This document shows, one piece after another, positions 7,538-13,613 of a DNA stretch of 22,035 nt. The translations under genes and the position numbers were made by a program. Within the stretch, counting starts at the first letter, position 1. Every line of letters begins with the position of its first letter. Below the pieces are notes generated by a model that was not told the DNA's origin, did not search any database, and saw only the letters and a program-made list of their open reading frames with translations. Origin of the DNA: Ruminococcaceae bacterium UBA1404 (GTDB taxonomy: Bacteria > Bacillota > Clostridia > Oscillospirales > Ruminococcaceae); the NCBI GenBank assembly GCA_002305075.1, contig DBQC01000020.1, positions 1-22,035 on the forward strand, read 5' to 3'.

Positions 7538-8250
7538 CAGCTTTTCGCCTCCCTCCGGCCTTCGGTGATGCTAAAGAACAGATCCTCCAGGCGCTCGCCG
7601 TCCACCAGATCGGTGCGTTGGCGGGTGGCCGCAATGCGACCGTTTACCATGATGTGGGTGGTGTCCCAATCCTGCTCCATGGTGTCGATCATATGGGTGC
7701 TCACCAGCACGGCGCAGCCCGAGTCCCTAAGCTCCACCATAAGCGCCTTGAGCTCTCGGATAGCATGGGGGTCCAGCCCCACATAAGGCTCGTCAAAGAC
7801 AACAGCCTTGGGCTCGGGCAACAGCGCAGCGCAGATGCTCAGCTTTTGCTGCATACCCTTAGAGAGCTCCTTACCCAGCTTGTGACGCTTGTCGTCGAGC
7901 TCAAAGCGAATCAGCAAGTCCAGCGAGCGCTCGCCCCAGCCCTCCAGCCGGTAGGCTTTGGCGATAAACTGCATATGCTCCTCCACCGTGAGCATGGGAT
8001 AAACCGCCGGCGTTTCGGGCACATAGCCAAGAAGAGCCTTGGCCTCTTTAGATCGGTTCTCATAGCCAAACAGCTCAATGCTTCCCTCATGGCGCAGCAG
8101 GCCGCAGATGCACTTGATAAGCGTGCTCTTGCCCGCACCGTTGGGTCCTAGCAACACGCCGATCTCGCCCGCCTCTATGCACAGCGACACATCGTCGTTT
8201 GCCAAAAATTTTTTGCCGTAGCGCTTGGTTACATGGTCAAGATGAATCAT
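7537..8250 (-). CDS. ABC transporter ATP-binding protein
   Basis: A complete 237-residue ABC ATPase. Walker A is GPNGAGKST (about residues 35-43), the Q-loop region is GYVPETPAVYP, the signature is LSKGMQQK (a variant of LSGGQ, near residue 130), Walker B is AVVFDEP (149-155) followed by the D-loop GLD, and the switch His is in STHMID. Daunorubicin/CcmA-type exporter ATPases have this layout and the LSKGM signature. It is the first gene of a two-gene operon with the coupled permease downstream. The start at 8250 has AGGAAGAAGCAGGAC before it; the binding site is moderate. Confidence 0.93.
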   Translation of the reverse strand: MIHLDHVTKRYGKKFLANDDVSLCIEAGEIGVLLGPNGAGKSTLIKCICGLLRHEGSIELFGYENRSKEAKALLGYVPETPAVYPMLTVEEHMQFIAKAYRLEGWGERSLDLLIRFELDDKRHKLGKELSKGMQQKLSICAALLPEPKAVVFDEPYVGLDPHAIRELKALMVELRDSGCAVLVSTHMIDTMEQDWDTTHIMVNGRIAATRQRTDLVDGERLEDLFFSITEGRREAKS

Positions 8251-8337
8251 GTCCTGCTTCTTCCTTTATATCGCCCAGATGGGCGTTGATGGTGTGTGGG
8301 AAAATGTAGCCGGGTGTTGGTTGCCAGAATACCTTAA

Positions 8338-8346
8338 AGTATATCA
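8338..8346 (-). promoter_or_regulatory. Extended -10 promoter for the ABC operon
   Basis: On the minus strand TGA precedes TATACT (8343-8338), an extended -10. The -35 region is poor. It lies about 90 bases upstream of the ATPase start. Confidence 0.4.
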
Positions 8347-8519
8347 ACATTTCATGAACAAATTGTGACGAAACAAGGCGGAATACCAAATTGCGCAGGG
8401 GAGCCGGATGGACAAAAATCCCATTATAAGGCGCTTTTGGGTCCATTTTACTGCCCCTTTATCCGAGCCGGCGACCTCACATTTGTCGGTTTTTAATGAA
8501 AAAACCCGATGCTTTTTGT

Positions 8520-8549
8520 TTGACACTGACAGTATCGTCGGGGTAAAAT
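8520..8549 (+). promoter_or_regulatory. Promoter of the small gene at 8607
   Basis: A perfect TTGACA (8520-8525), an 18-base spacer and TAAAAT (8544-8549) form a strong vegetative-type promoter about 58 bases before the small gene. Transcripts could continue into the cobalamin riboswitch region, since no terminator is seen before it. Confidence 0.65.
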
Positions 8550-8606
8550 GCTAATCAGAACCGGTTTTATATAATAAATACCCTACATGTGAAAGGAACT
8601 TAAAAA

Positions 8607-8879
8607 TTGAGGAATAATAAAGCAAACCGTGCCCTTATCAAAGCGGCCCGCCGGAACGGCGTCAGCCTTGAGAGCCTTTTGGGCGAGATAGAGCTGGCCA
8701 TCGCCATCGGTATGGCCGACCCCGACCCCGCCGCCCAAGCCTTTTGGCGCAGCGTCCCCCGAACCGGCGATCGGCCCACCCCCGCCGAACTGGTGGAATA
8801 CATAGCCGGCATGGAGCAGTTAAAGAGGGCACAATCGACCTCCGAGCTGGCCAGCTCTCTTAATATCTGTCACGCCTGA
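8607..8879 (+). CDS. Small conserved-looking protein of unknown function (90 aa)
   Basis: This 90-residue protein starts with TTG at 8607, preceded by AAAGGA (8592-8597) and a strong promoter. The N-terminus is basic (RNNKANRALIKAARRNG). A helical segment follows (SLESLLGEIELAIAIGMAD), then DPAAQAFWRSVPR and GDRPTPAELVEYIAGM. The pattern of a short helical unit, a DP..FW..(I/V)P.(T/K)G..PTP motif and a final helix reminds me of small uncharacterised proteins of Clostridia, some loosely annotated as Spo0A C-terminal-like. That resemblance is from memory and no function should be inferred. Its stop lies about 65 bases before the cobalamin aptamer. Confidence 0.7.
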   Translation: MRNNKANRALIKAARRNGVSLESLLGEIELAIAIGMADPDPAAQAFWRSVPRTGDRPTPAELVEYIAGMEQLKRAQSTSELASSLNICHA

Positions 8880-8942
8880 TATCGAAGCGGCAGCAATTGA
8901 CAAAGCTCGCCTGCCGTGCTAATGTTGAGCCTAGCATAAGGG

Positions 8943-9062
8943 CTTTGTGGGTGCGCATGCATTGCGCCAAAAGGGAACCGGGTGCAAATCTCGGACAGTC
9001 CTGCTGCCGTGAGAGGAGGCCTTGGTCTCCTTAAGTCGGAATACCTGCCCACAGGCGCCACC
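8943..9062 (+). ncRNA. Cobalamin riboswitch aptamer
   Basis: The conserved cobalamin-aptamer core is present: AAAAGGGAACCGGGTGCAAA, then CGGACAGTCCTGCTGCCGTGA (variant of the B12 box), then GTCGGAATACCTGCCC. The outer helix is formed by TTTGTGGG (8945-8952 region) and CCCACAGG (9047-9054). A strong terminator downstream (9121-9150) indicates control by transcription termination when adenosylcobalamin or a related corrinoid is bound. It heads the cobU-like/cobU-like/DUF71 genes, which are late cobalamin-assembly functions. Boundaries are approximate. Confidence 0.92.
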
Positions 9063-9120
9063 GATGCTCCACAGGGATGGAGGCGTGGCCAAAGGCGCGG
9101 CGTAAAACCGCATCAACCGC

Positions 9121-9152
9121 GAACCCCCGAGGGACATCGGGGGTTCTTTTGT
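9121..9152 (+). terminator. Cobalamin riboswitch terminator
   Basis: GAACCCCCGA (9121-9130) pairs perfectly with TCGGGGGTTC (9137-9146) around a six-base loop, followed by TTTTGT. It lies between the aptamer and the first cobU-like start, as expected for the expression platform. Confidence 0.88.
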
Positions 9153-9170
9153 ATGAAGGGAGAGGTGCCG

Positions 9171-9740
9171 ATGCGCATACTCATATCCGGGGGCTGCAAA
9201 AACCGCAAGTCGGACTATGCCCAGCGGCTTGCCAAAGCCATGTGCCCGCCGGACAGACCGCTTTATTATGTGGCCACTATGCGCCCGGTGGATGGCGAAG
9301 ACACCGCCCGCATCCGCCGCCACCAAGCCGAGCGGGCGGGCTGGGGCTTTGTGACCATCGAACAGCCTACGGACATCCATCACCTTATAAAACGCTGCCA
9401 CATGGGCGGCAGCTTTCTTATCGACAGCCTCACCGCTTTGCTGATGAACGAAATGTTTCCTCTGGGTGGCCAGCCCTTTATCGGCGCGGAGCAGAAGCTG
9501 CTTAGAGAGCTGGGACTGCTGCTGGATGCGGCCGAGCATTTGGTGGCGGTGTCCGATGGCATCTATTCAGATGCGGTGGCCTATCCCCCCCTTACCGAGG
9601 CCTACCGGCGCACGCTGGCTTATCTCGAGCGGGATTTGGCCGCCCGCTGCGAGGTGGTTTTGGAGGCCAGCTTTGGCCATATCATCTTCCACCGGGGCCA
9701 AGAGGCCGTCCGGTCTATTCTAAAGGAGGCGGGGCTATGA
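9171..9740 (+). CDS. cobU: CobU-like adenosylcobinamide kinase/guanylyltransferase, first of two tandem copies
   Basis: This 189-residue protein matches CobU, which phosphorylates adenosylcobinamide and then transfers GMP to it. The N-terminal strand and P-loop region is ISGGCKNRKS (7-14); here the Gly of the usual GK(S/T) is Arg12, so the Walker A is degenerate. The segment YVATMRPVD followed by RIRRHQAERAGW holds His51, which aligns with the His that carries GMP in CobU. FLIDSLTALLMNEMF is the Walker-B-like strand. The typical SNEVG..VP motif is replaced by VSDGIYSDAVAYPPL. The start is ATG 9171, with GGGAGAGG upstream; an earlier in-frame ATG at 9153 lacks this site. It overlaps the next gene by four bases (ATGA). 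Confidence 0.85.
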   Translation: MRILISGGCKNRKSDYAQRLAKAMCPPDRPLYYVATMRPVDGEDTARIRRHQAERAGWGFVTIEQPTDIHHLIKRCHMGGSFLIDSLTALLMNEMFPLGGQPFIGAEQKLLRELGLLLDAAEHLVAVSDGIYSDAVAYPPLTEAYRRTLAYLERDLAARCEVVLEASFGHIIFHRGQEAVRSILKEAGL

Positions 9741-10123
9741 CCCTTATATTCGGCGGAGCCTATCAGGGCAAGACCAACTGGGCGCTTCACCACGCATGGG
9801 AGGGCGACTCACCCAGAATTTTCTGCTGCAATGCGCGTTCTCCCCATATCGACCCGGAGGCCGACATCATCAACGGCCTGCATCTCTATTTGCTGGCCCT
9901 CGTCCGAACCGGCATCGACCCGGTGGACCGGCTGACTGAGCTGCTGCCTGACCTTGAGGGCAAGATTGTCCTCTGTGACGACATCACCTGCGGCGTGGTG
10001 CCCACCGACGCCGAGGCCCGTGCCCACCGTGAGGCGGTGGGCAGGGCACTGTGCTTGCTGTCGGGTCGGGCCAGGCGAGTGGTGCGGGTGTTCTGCGGCA
10101 TTGGCACCCAGCTAAAACCCTAA
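9737..10123 (+). CDS. Short CobU-like protein, second tandem copy
   Basis: At 128 residues this is well short of full CobU (about 180). It has an intact P-loop, GGAYQGKT (residues 6-13), and an intact late CobU motif, CDDITCGVVPTDAEARAHRE, where CobU has SNEVG..VP....R.FRD, ending RVVRVFCGI. It lacks the middle segment with the GMP-carrying His and RI..H..R motif. Its conserved parts are thus complementary to those lost in the upstream gene. The gene starts at ATG 9737, inside the stop of the first copy, so the two are translationally coupled. It could supply the kinase (NTP-binding) half, or be a specialised subunit; both are inference. Confidence 0.8.
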   Translation: MTLIFGGAYQGKTNWALHHAWEGDSPRIFCCNARSPHIDPEADIINGLHLYLLALVRTGIDPVDRLTELLPDLEGKIVLCDDITCGVVPTDAEARAHREAVGRALCLLSGRARRVVRVFCGIGTQLKP

Positions 10124-10141
10124 TATAAAGGAGAGATACCC

Positions 10142-10795
10142 ATGGACGGGCGCAAATTTGTAGCCTCTTACAGCGGCGGCAAAGACTGTATGTTGGCCAT
10201 TCATCGGGCCATGGCTTCGGGGCTTAAGCCCGTGGCCTTTATCATTATGCACAACGAGGCCCGCCAACGCAGCTGGTTTCACGGCATTACCGAGGTGGGC
10301 ATCGAACAGGTATCCCAGGCGGTGGGCGTTCCCATCTGGCTTATCAAAACCGAGGGGCCGGCCTACACCGAAAACTTTGAGCGGGCACTTATCAAAGCCC
10401 GGGAGGCCGGGGCCGAGGTCTGTGTGTTCGGCGACATCGATGTACTGGCCCACCACGACTGGTGTACGGCCCGATGTGCCGCTACCGGTCTCGAGGCGCT
10501 GTTCCCCCTTTGGGGTGAGAGCCGCAAAAGTGTTGTGTACGAGCTTATTGACGCCGGCTTTAAAGCCCGCATCACGGTCATTGACCTTGAGCGGATGGAC
10601 GGGCGCTTTTTAGGCCAAACCCTAACCCGGGAGCTGGCCGACCAAATCGAGGCCGAGGGGGCCGATATCTGCGGAGAGAACGGCGAGTATCACACCTTTG
10701 TCTACGACGGGCCGATGTTTCTCCACCCGGTCAATCTGCCCTTTGGTTCACCAGTCACCGAAAAAAACCGCCTTATCCTTCCGGTGAATGCCTAG
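10142..10795 (+). CDS. DUF71/Dph6-like PP-loop ATPase in the cobalamin operon
   Basis: This 217-residue protein belongs to the DUF71/COG2102 PP-loop family, related to eukaryotic and archaeal diphthine-ammonia ligase. The ATP-binding PP-loop is SYSGGKDC (about residues 9-16). The family tail GENGEYHTFVYDGPMF is present, as is the central HHDWCTARCAATGLEALFPLW. Bacteria lack diphthamide. Comparative genomics has linked bacterial DUF71 proteins in cobalamin operons to corrinoid salvage, probably as an ATP-dependent amide-forming enzyme; that role is a prediction. The position here, third behind a cobalamin riboswitch, fits well. It has its own AAGGAGAGA binding site and sits 18 bases after the short CobU-like gene. 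A terminator-like hairpin follows. Confidence 0.88.
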   Translation: MDGRKFVASYSGGKDCMLAIHRAMASGLKPVAFIIMHNEARQRSWFHGITEVGIEQVSQAVGVPIWLIKTEGPAYTENFERALIKAREAGAEVCVFGDIDVLAHHDWCTARCAATGLEALFPLWGESRKSVVYELIDAGFKARITVIDLERMDGRFLGQTLTRELADQIEAEGADICGENGEYHTFVYDGPMFLHPVNLPFGSPVTEKNRLILPVNA

Positions 10796-10811
10796 GAGCT
10801 AACCGCTTTCT

Positions 10812-10842
10812 GAGAGCCGCAGGTAGTATGGCGCTCTTTTTT
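10812..10842 (+). terminator. Probable terminator after the DUF71 gene
   Basis: GAGAGC-GC (10812-10820, with C10818 bulged) pairs with GCGCTCTT (10831-10838) around a ten-base loop, followed by a run of T residues. The stem is imperfect, so some readthrough into the methyltransferase and later cobalamin genes is plausible. A possible -10 box TATACT (10847-10852) directly follows, but without a recognisable -35. Confidence 0.55.
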
Positions 10843-10902
10843 ATGTTATACTTAAGTTCTTAAAAGAGGGTGTTTTTATCGCCCTAAGAGGAGGCGAGAC
10901 CC

Positions 10903-11934
10903 GTGCGCGACACCTCCCACACCATCCTTTGCGCCTCGGCCGCCGACCTTTCCTCGGTGGCGGCGGGCAGCGTGGCACTGATGGTTACCTCACCGCCCTA
11001 TCCCATGGTGGCCATGTGGAACGACAGCTTTTCTGCCCAGGACCCGGCCATCGGGGCAGCCCTTGCGGCCGGCCGGCCCGAGGAGGCTTTTGAAGGCATG
11101 CACCGGCTGCTGGACAGGGTTTGGGCCGAGGTCGACCGTCTGCTGATGCCCGGCGGCATTGCCTGCGTCAACATCGGGGATGCCACCCGCACCGAGGGGG
11201 GAGATTTTCGGCTTTTTTCTAACCACAGCCGGGTGATATCGGCCTTTTTAAAGATGGGCTATCTGCCGCTGCCCGACATCATCTGGCGCAAGCCCACCAA
11301 CGCCCCCAACAAATTTCTGGGCTCGGGTATGTATCCTCCCGGCGCCTATGTGACCTTTGAACACGAATACATCCTCATTTTCCGCAAAGGAAGTAAACGG
11401 GCCTTTCATACCGCCAGCCAAAAACAAAACCGCCGCCGCAGTGCCTACTTTTGGGAGGAGCGCAACCGCTTTTTCACCGACCTGTGGGAGCTTACGGGCA
11501 CCGGCCAAAACATGGGGGCGGCCAGATCCCGCAGCGGGGCGTTCCCGTTGGAGATAGCCCACCGGCTCATTCTCATGTTTTCGGTGCAGGGCGATGTTGT
11601 GCTCGATCCCTTCGGCGGCACCATGACCACGGCCCGGGCTGCCATGCAAAACGGGCGCAACAGCCTGTCGGTGGAGATTGAACCCACGCTCTGCCGGCGG
11701 TATGGCGAGGCGCTTCTACAGGAGCAGAAGCCCCTTGCCCTCCGCACTGCCGACCGCATACGCACACATATGGATTTTGTGGCCCAGCGGCGTGCAGCCG
11801 GCGATGACAAGTGGTATATCAATAGACCCCACGGTTTCGAGGTGAAAACCCGGCAGGAAACCGCCCTCTACATACCCACACTCAAACAGATCATCCGGGA
11901 GGGTGAGGGTATTTTTCGCTGTAATTACACTTAA
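10903..11934 (+). CDS. Orphan DNA methyltransferase, beta-class (N4-cytosine/N6-adenine)
   Basis: This 343-residue protein is a site-specific amino-methyltransferase of the N4/N6 MTase family. The catalytic motif TSPPYP (residues 29-34) comes first; the SAM-binding motif DPFGGTMTTARAA (235 on) comes near the C-terminus, which is the beta-class order. The Ser in SPPY is the form usual for N4-cytosine enzymes, while N6-adenine enzymes mostly have DPPY; this supports but does not prove m4C. The gene starts with GTG 10903 behind AGAGGAGG. No restriction endonuclease or specificity subunit is nearby, so it is an orphan. It sits inside the cobalamin cluster, 36 bases before the ApgM-like gene, which is unusual. 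Target sequence unknown. Confidence 0.85.
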   Translation: MRDTSHTILCASAADLSSVAAGSVALMVTSPPYPMVAMWNDSFSAQDPAIGAALAAGRPEEAFEGMHRLLDRVWAEVDRLLMPGGIACVNIGDATRTEGGDFRLFSNHSRVISAFLKMGYLPLPDIIWRKPTNAPNKFLGSGMYPPGAYVTFEHEYILIFRKGSKRAFHTASQKQNRRRSAYFWEERNRFFTDLWELTGTGQNMGAARSRSGAFPLEIAHRLILMFSVQGDVVLDPFGGTMTTARAAMQNGRNSLSVEIEPTLCRRYGEALLQEQKPLALRTADRIRTHMDFVAQRRAAGDDKWYINRPHGFEVKTRQETALYIPTLKQIIREGEGIFRCNYT

Positions 11935-11970
11935 AGCGGCATTCCTAAACCAAACATATGGAGGTCACCC

Positions 11971-13020
11971 ATGAAGCAGCTTCTCCTCATTATAGACGGC
12001 ATGGCCGACCTGCCCTGCGCAGCCTTGGACGGTCGCACCCCCCTCGAGGCCGCCCACACCCCTCATCTTGACAGCATGACAAGCCTAGGTAGTATAAGCA
12101 CCACGCCGCCCGGCTTTGCCACCGACAGCCAAAACTGCATTCTCAGCCTACTCGGTCTGCCGCCCGAGCATATTCCCCGGGGCCGGGCCTACCTCGAGGC
12201 GGTGGCCGCCGATCTGCCGCTTGAGGAGGACGATTTGTTGCTGCGGCTAAATTTTGTAGGGGTTGAACAGGGCCGGGTGGTGCGCAACTGCCTGCCCTTT
12301 GACGAACCTCTGCCCGAGCTGGAGGGCCTTCATTTTCTCCCCACCTCGCCCGGACGGGGGCTGCTCAGGCTGCCCGGTCAGGCGGCCTTTCATCCCGAGC
12401 TTGTCTGCCATGCCCCCCATGAAAATATGGGCGCACCCATCGAGGCGCTGATGCCCTCGGGCGGCGGGCCCGCCCAAATGTTAGCTAATGCCGCCCTCTC
12501 GCTGCTTGCCCGCACCGGTGGTACGGTGAGCTTTATTGTTTGGGCACCCTCGGTGCGCGCGATACTACCCACCTTTAGGACACTGCGGGGCATGACCGGG
12601 GGCGTGGTTACCGGCACACCGGTGGTAGAGGGCATGGCTCTTGCCATGGACATGGCTTTGCCCCGGGTGGAGGGGGCCACCGGCGACACCGACGCCCGGC
12701 TGGACGCCAAACTGGATGCCGCCCTCTCGCTGCTGCCCGGCTACGATTTTGTGCTGCTGCATCTTAATGGTGCCGATGAAGCCGGACACCGCCGAGATGC
12801 GCAGGCCAAGGCCGACTTTCTCTCTCGGGTGGACCGGGAGATTATCGGCCCGCTGCTAAAAGCGGGTCTCGACCGTCCGCTGGTGGTCCTAAGCGACCAC
12901 GCCACTGTTTGTGAAACCGGTGGGCACCACCCCATGCCGGTGGAGGTTTGGGGTTTTTCGCCCGCAGGCAATCTGCCCGAAATCCGCACACTGCTGCCCG
13001 CCACCGTACGGCCTATTTAA
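11971..13020 (+). CDS. ApgM-like phosphomutase/phosphatase in the cobalamin cluster
   Basis: This 349-residue protein belongs to the alkaline-phosphatase superfamily, closest in motifs to the archaeal-type cofactor-independent phosphoglycerate mutase (ApgM, COG3635), but shorter than the usual 400 or so residues. Seen motifs: IIDGMADLP (metal Asp), FATDSQNCILSLLG (TDS with the likely nucleophile Ser), GRAYLEAV, HLNGADEAGHR (metal Asp/His) and LSDHATVCETGGHHP (metal Asp-His and His). The location between the methyltransferase and cobO, in a locus without cobC, suggests it may dephosphorylate alpha-ribazole phosphate or another cobalamin intermediate, or act in aminopropanol-phosphate metabolism. 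That is inference. A GGAGGTCACCC site precedes ATG 11971; cobO follows after 33 bases. Confidence 0.82.
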   Translation: MKQLLLIIDGMADLPCAALDGRTPLEAAHTPHLDSMTSLGSISTTPPGFATDSQNCILSLLGLPPEHIPRGRAYLEAVAADLPLEEDDLLLRLNFVGVEQGRVVRNCLPFDEPLPELEGLHFLPTSPGRGLLRLPGQAAFHPELVCHAPHENMGAPIEALMPSGGGPAQMLANAALSLLARTGGTVSFIVWAPSVRAILPTFRTLRGMTGGVVTGTPVVEGMALAMDMALPRVEGATGDTDARLDAKLDAALSLLPGYDFVLLHLNGADEAGHRRDAQAKADFLSRVDREIIGPLLKAGLDRPLVVLSDHATVCETGGHHPMPVEVWGFSPAGNLPEIRTLLPATVRPI

Positions 13021-13053
13021 AGCCGGCGTTCGACAAAGACAAGGAGGCCAACC

Positions 13054-13581
13054 ATGGACAAAGGCTATATACACATCTATACCGGCGACGGCAAGGGCAA
13101 AACAACCGCCGCCTTTGGGCTGGCACTGCGGGCGGCCGGAGCCGGACGCCGAGTGTTTATCGGCCAGTTTATTAAGGATATGGACTACCACGAGGTGGTC
13201 CTTATCCGCGAGAGGATACCCGAAATTACCGTGGAGCTGTTTGGCACCGGGGCGGGCTGCCTTATCGAGCGACAGGGCGGCGAGGAGGACATACGCTGCG
13301 CCCGGGCAGGGCTTGATAGGATTAAAGAGGTGCTGCTGTCGGGGGAATATGGCATGGTCATCCTCGACGAGGTGACCGTAGCCATGGCTCTCGGGCTGCT
13401 CAGCGAAGAGGCTATTGCCGAGGTGATGGCACTGCGCCCCGACCCGATCGAGCTTGTTCTCACCGGACGACGGGCCACCCAGCGGCTGATGGACATGGCC
13501 GATTTGGTCACCGACTGCAAAGAGATTAAGCACTACTATGCCACCCAGGGCCTGCTGGCCCGAGACGGCATTGAGCGATAA
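13054..13581 (+). CDS. cobO: Cob(I)yrinic acid a,c-diamide adenosyltransferase
   Basis: The 175-residue protein is a CobA/CobO-type corrinoid adenosyltransferase, which transfers the 5'-deoxyadenosyl group from ATP to the reduced cobalt. The P-loop TGDGKGKTTAAFG (residues 10-22) is characteristic, with the ATP bound in reverse orientation in known members. Also seen are GRRVFIGQFIKD, the strand VILDEVTVAM (Walker-B-like) and LVLTGRRA. The length is standard. AAGGAGG lies ten bases before ATG 13054. It is in a tight run with the ApgM-like gene and cbiP. The product feeds cobyric acid synthase encoded next. Confidence 0.94.
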   Translation: MDKGYIHIYTGDGKGKTTAAFGLALRAAGAGRRVFIGQFIKDMDYHEVVLIRERIPEITVELFGTGAGCLIERQGGEEDIRCARAGLDRIKEVLLSGEYGMVILDEVTVAMALGLLSEEAIAEVMALRPDPIELVLTGRRATQRLMDMADLVTDCKEIKHYYATQGLLARDGIER

Positions 13582-13613
13582 GGCGATATCATAACAACAA
13601 AAGGAGAATGGTC

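Larger units (their letters stand above)
8251..8606. promoter_or_regulatory. 356-base divergent intergenic region
   Basis: This AT-richer stretch separates the minus-strand ABC operon from the plus-strand small gene. It holds a minus-strand extended -10 promoter (8338-8346) and a plus-strand promoter (8520-8549), listed separately. A second TATAAT on minus (8428-8423) has no usable -35. I see no convincing gene, structured RNA or terminator in the rest. Confidence 0.5.

Noticed and set aside
8237..8446. Minus-strand 69-codon frame upstream of the ABC ATPase
   Set aside because: It covers the promoter region of the ABC operon, overlaps the ATPase start and has no good ribosome binding site.
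10903..11934. Complete restriction-modification system
   Set aside because: Only the methyltransferase is present; neighbours on both sides are cobalamin genes and no endonuclease or specificity protein is encoded in the window.
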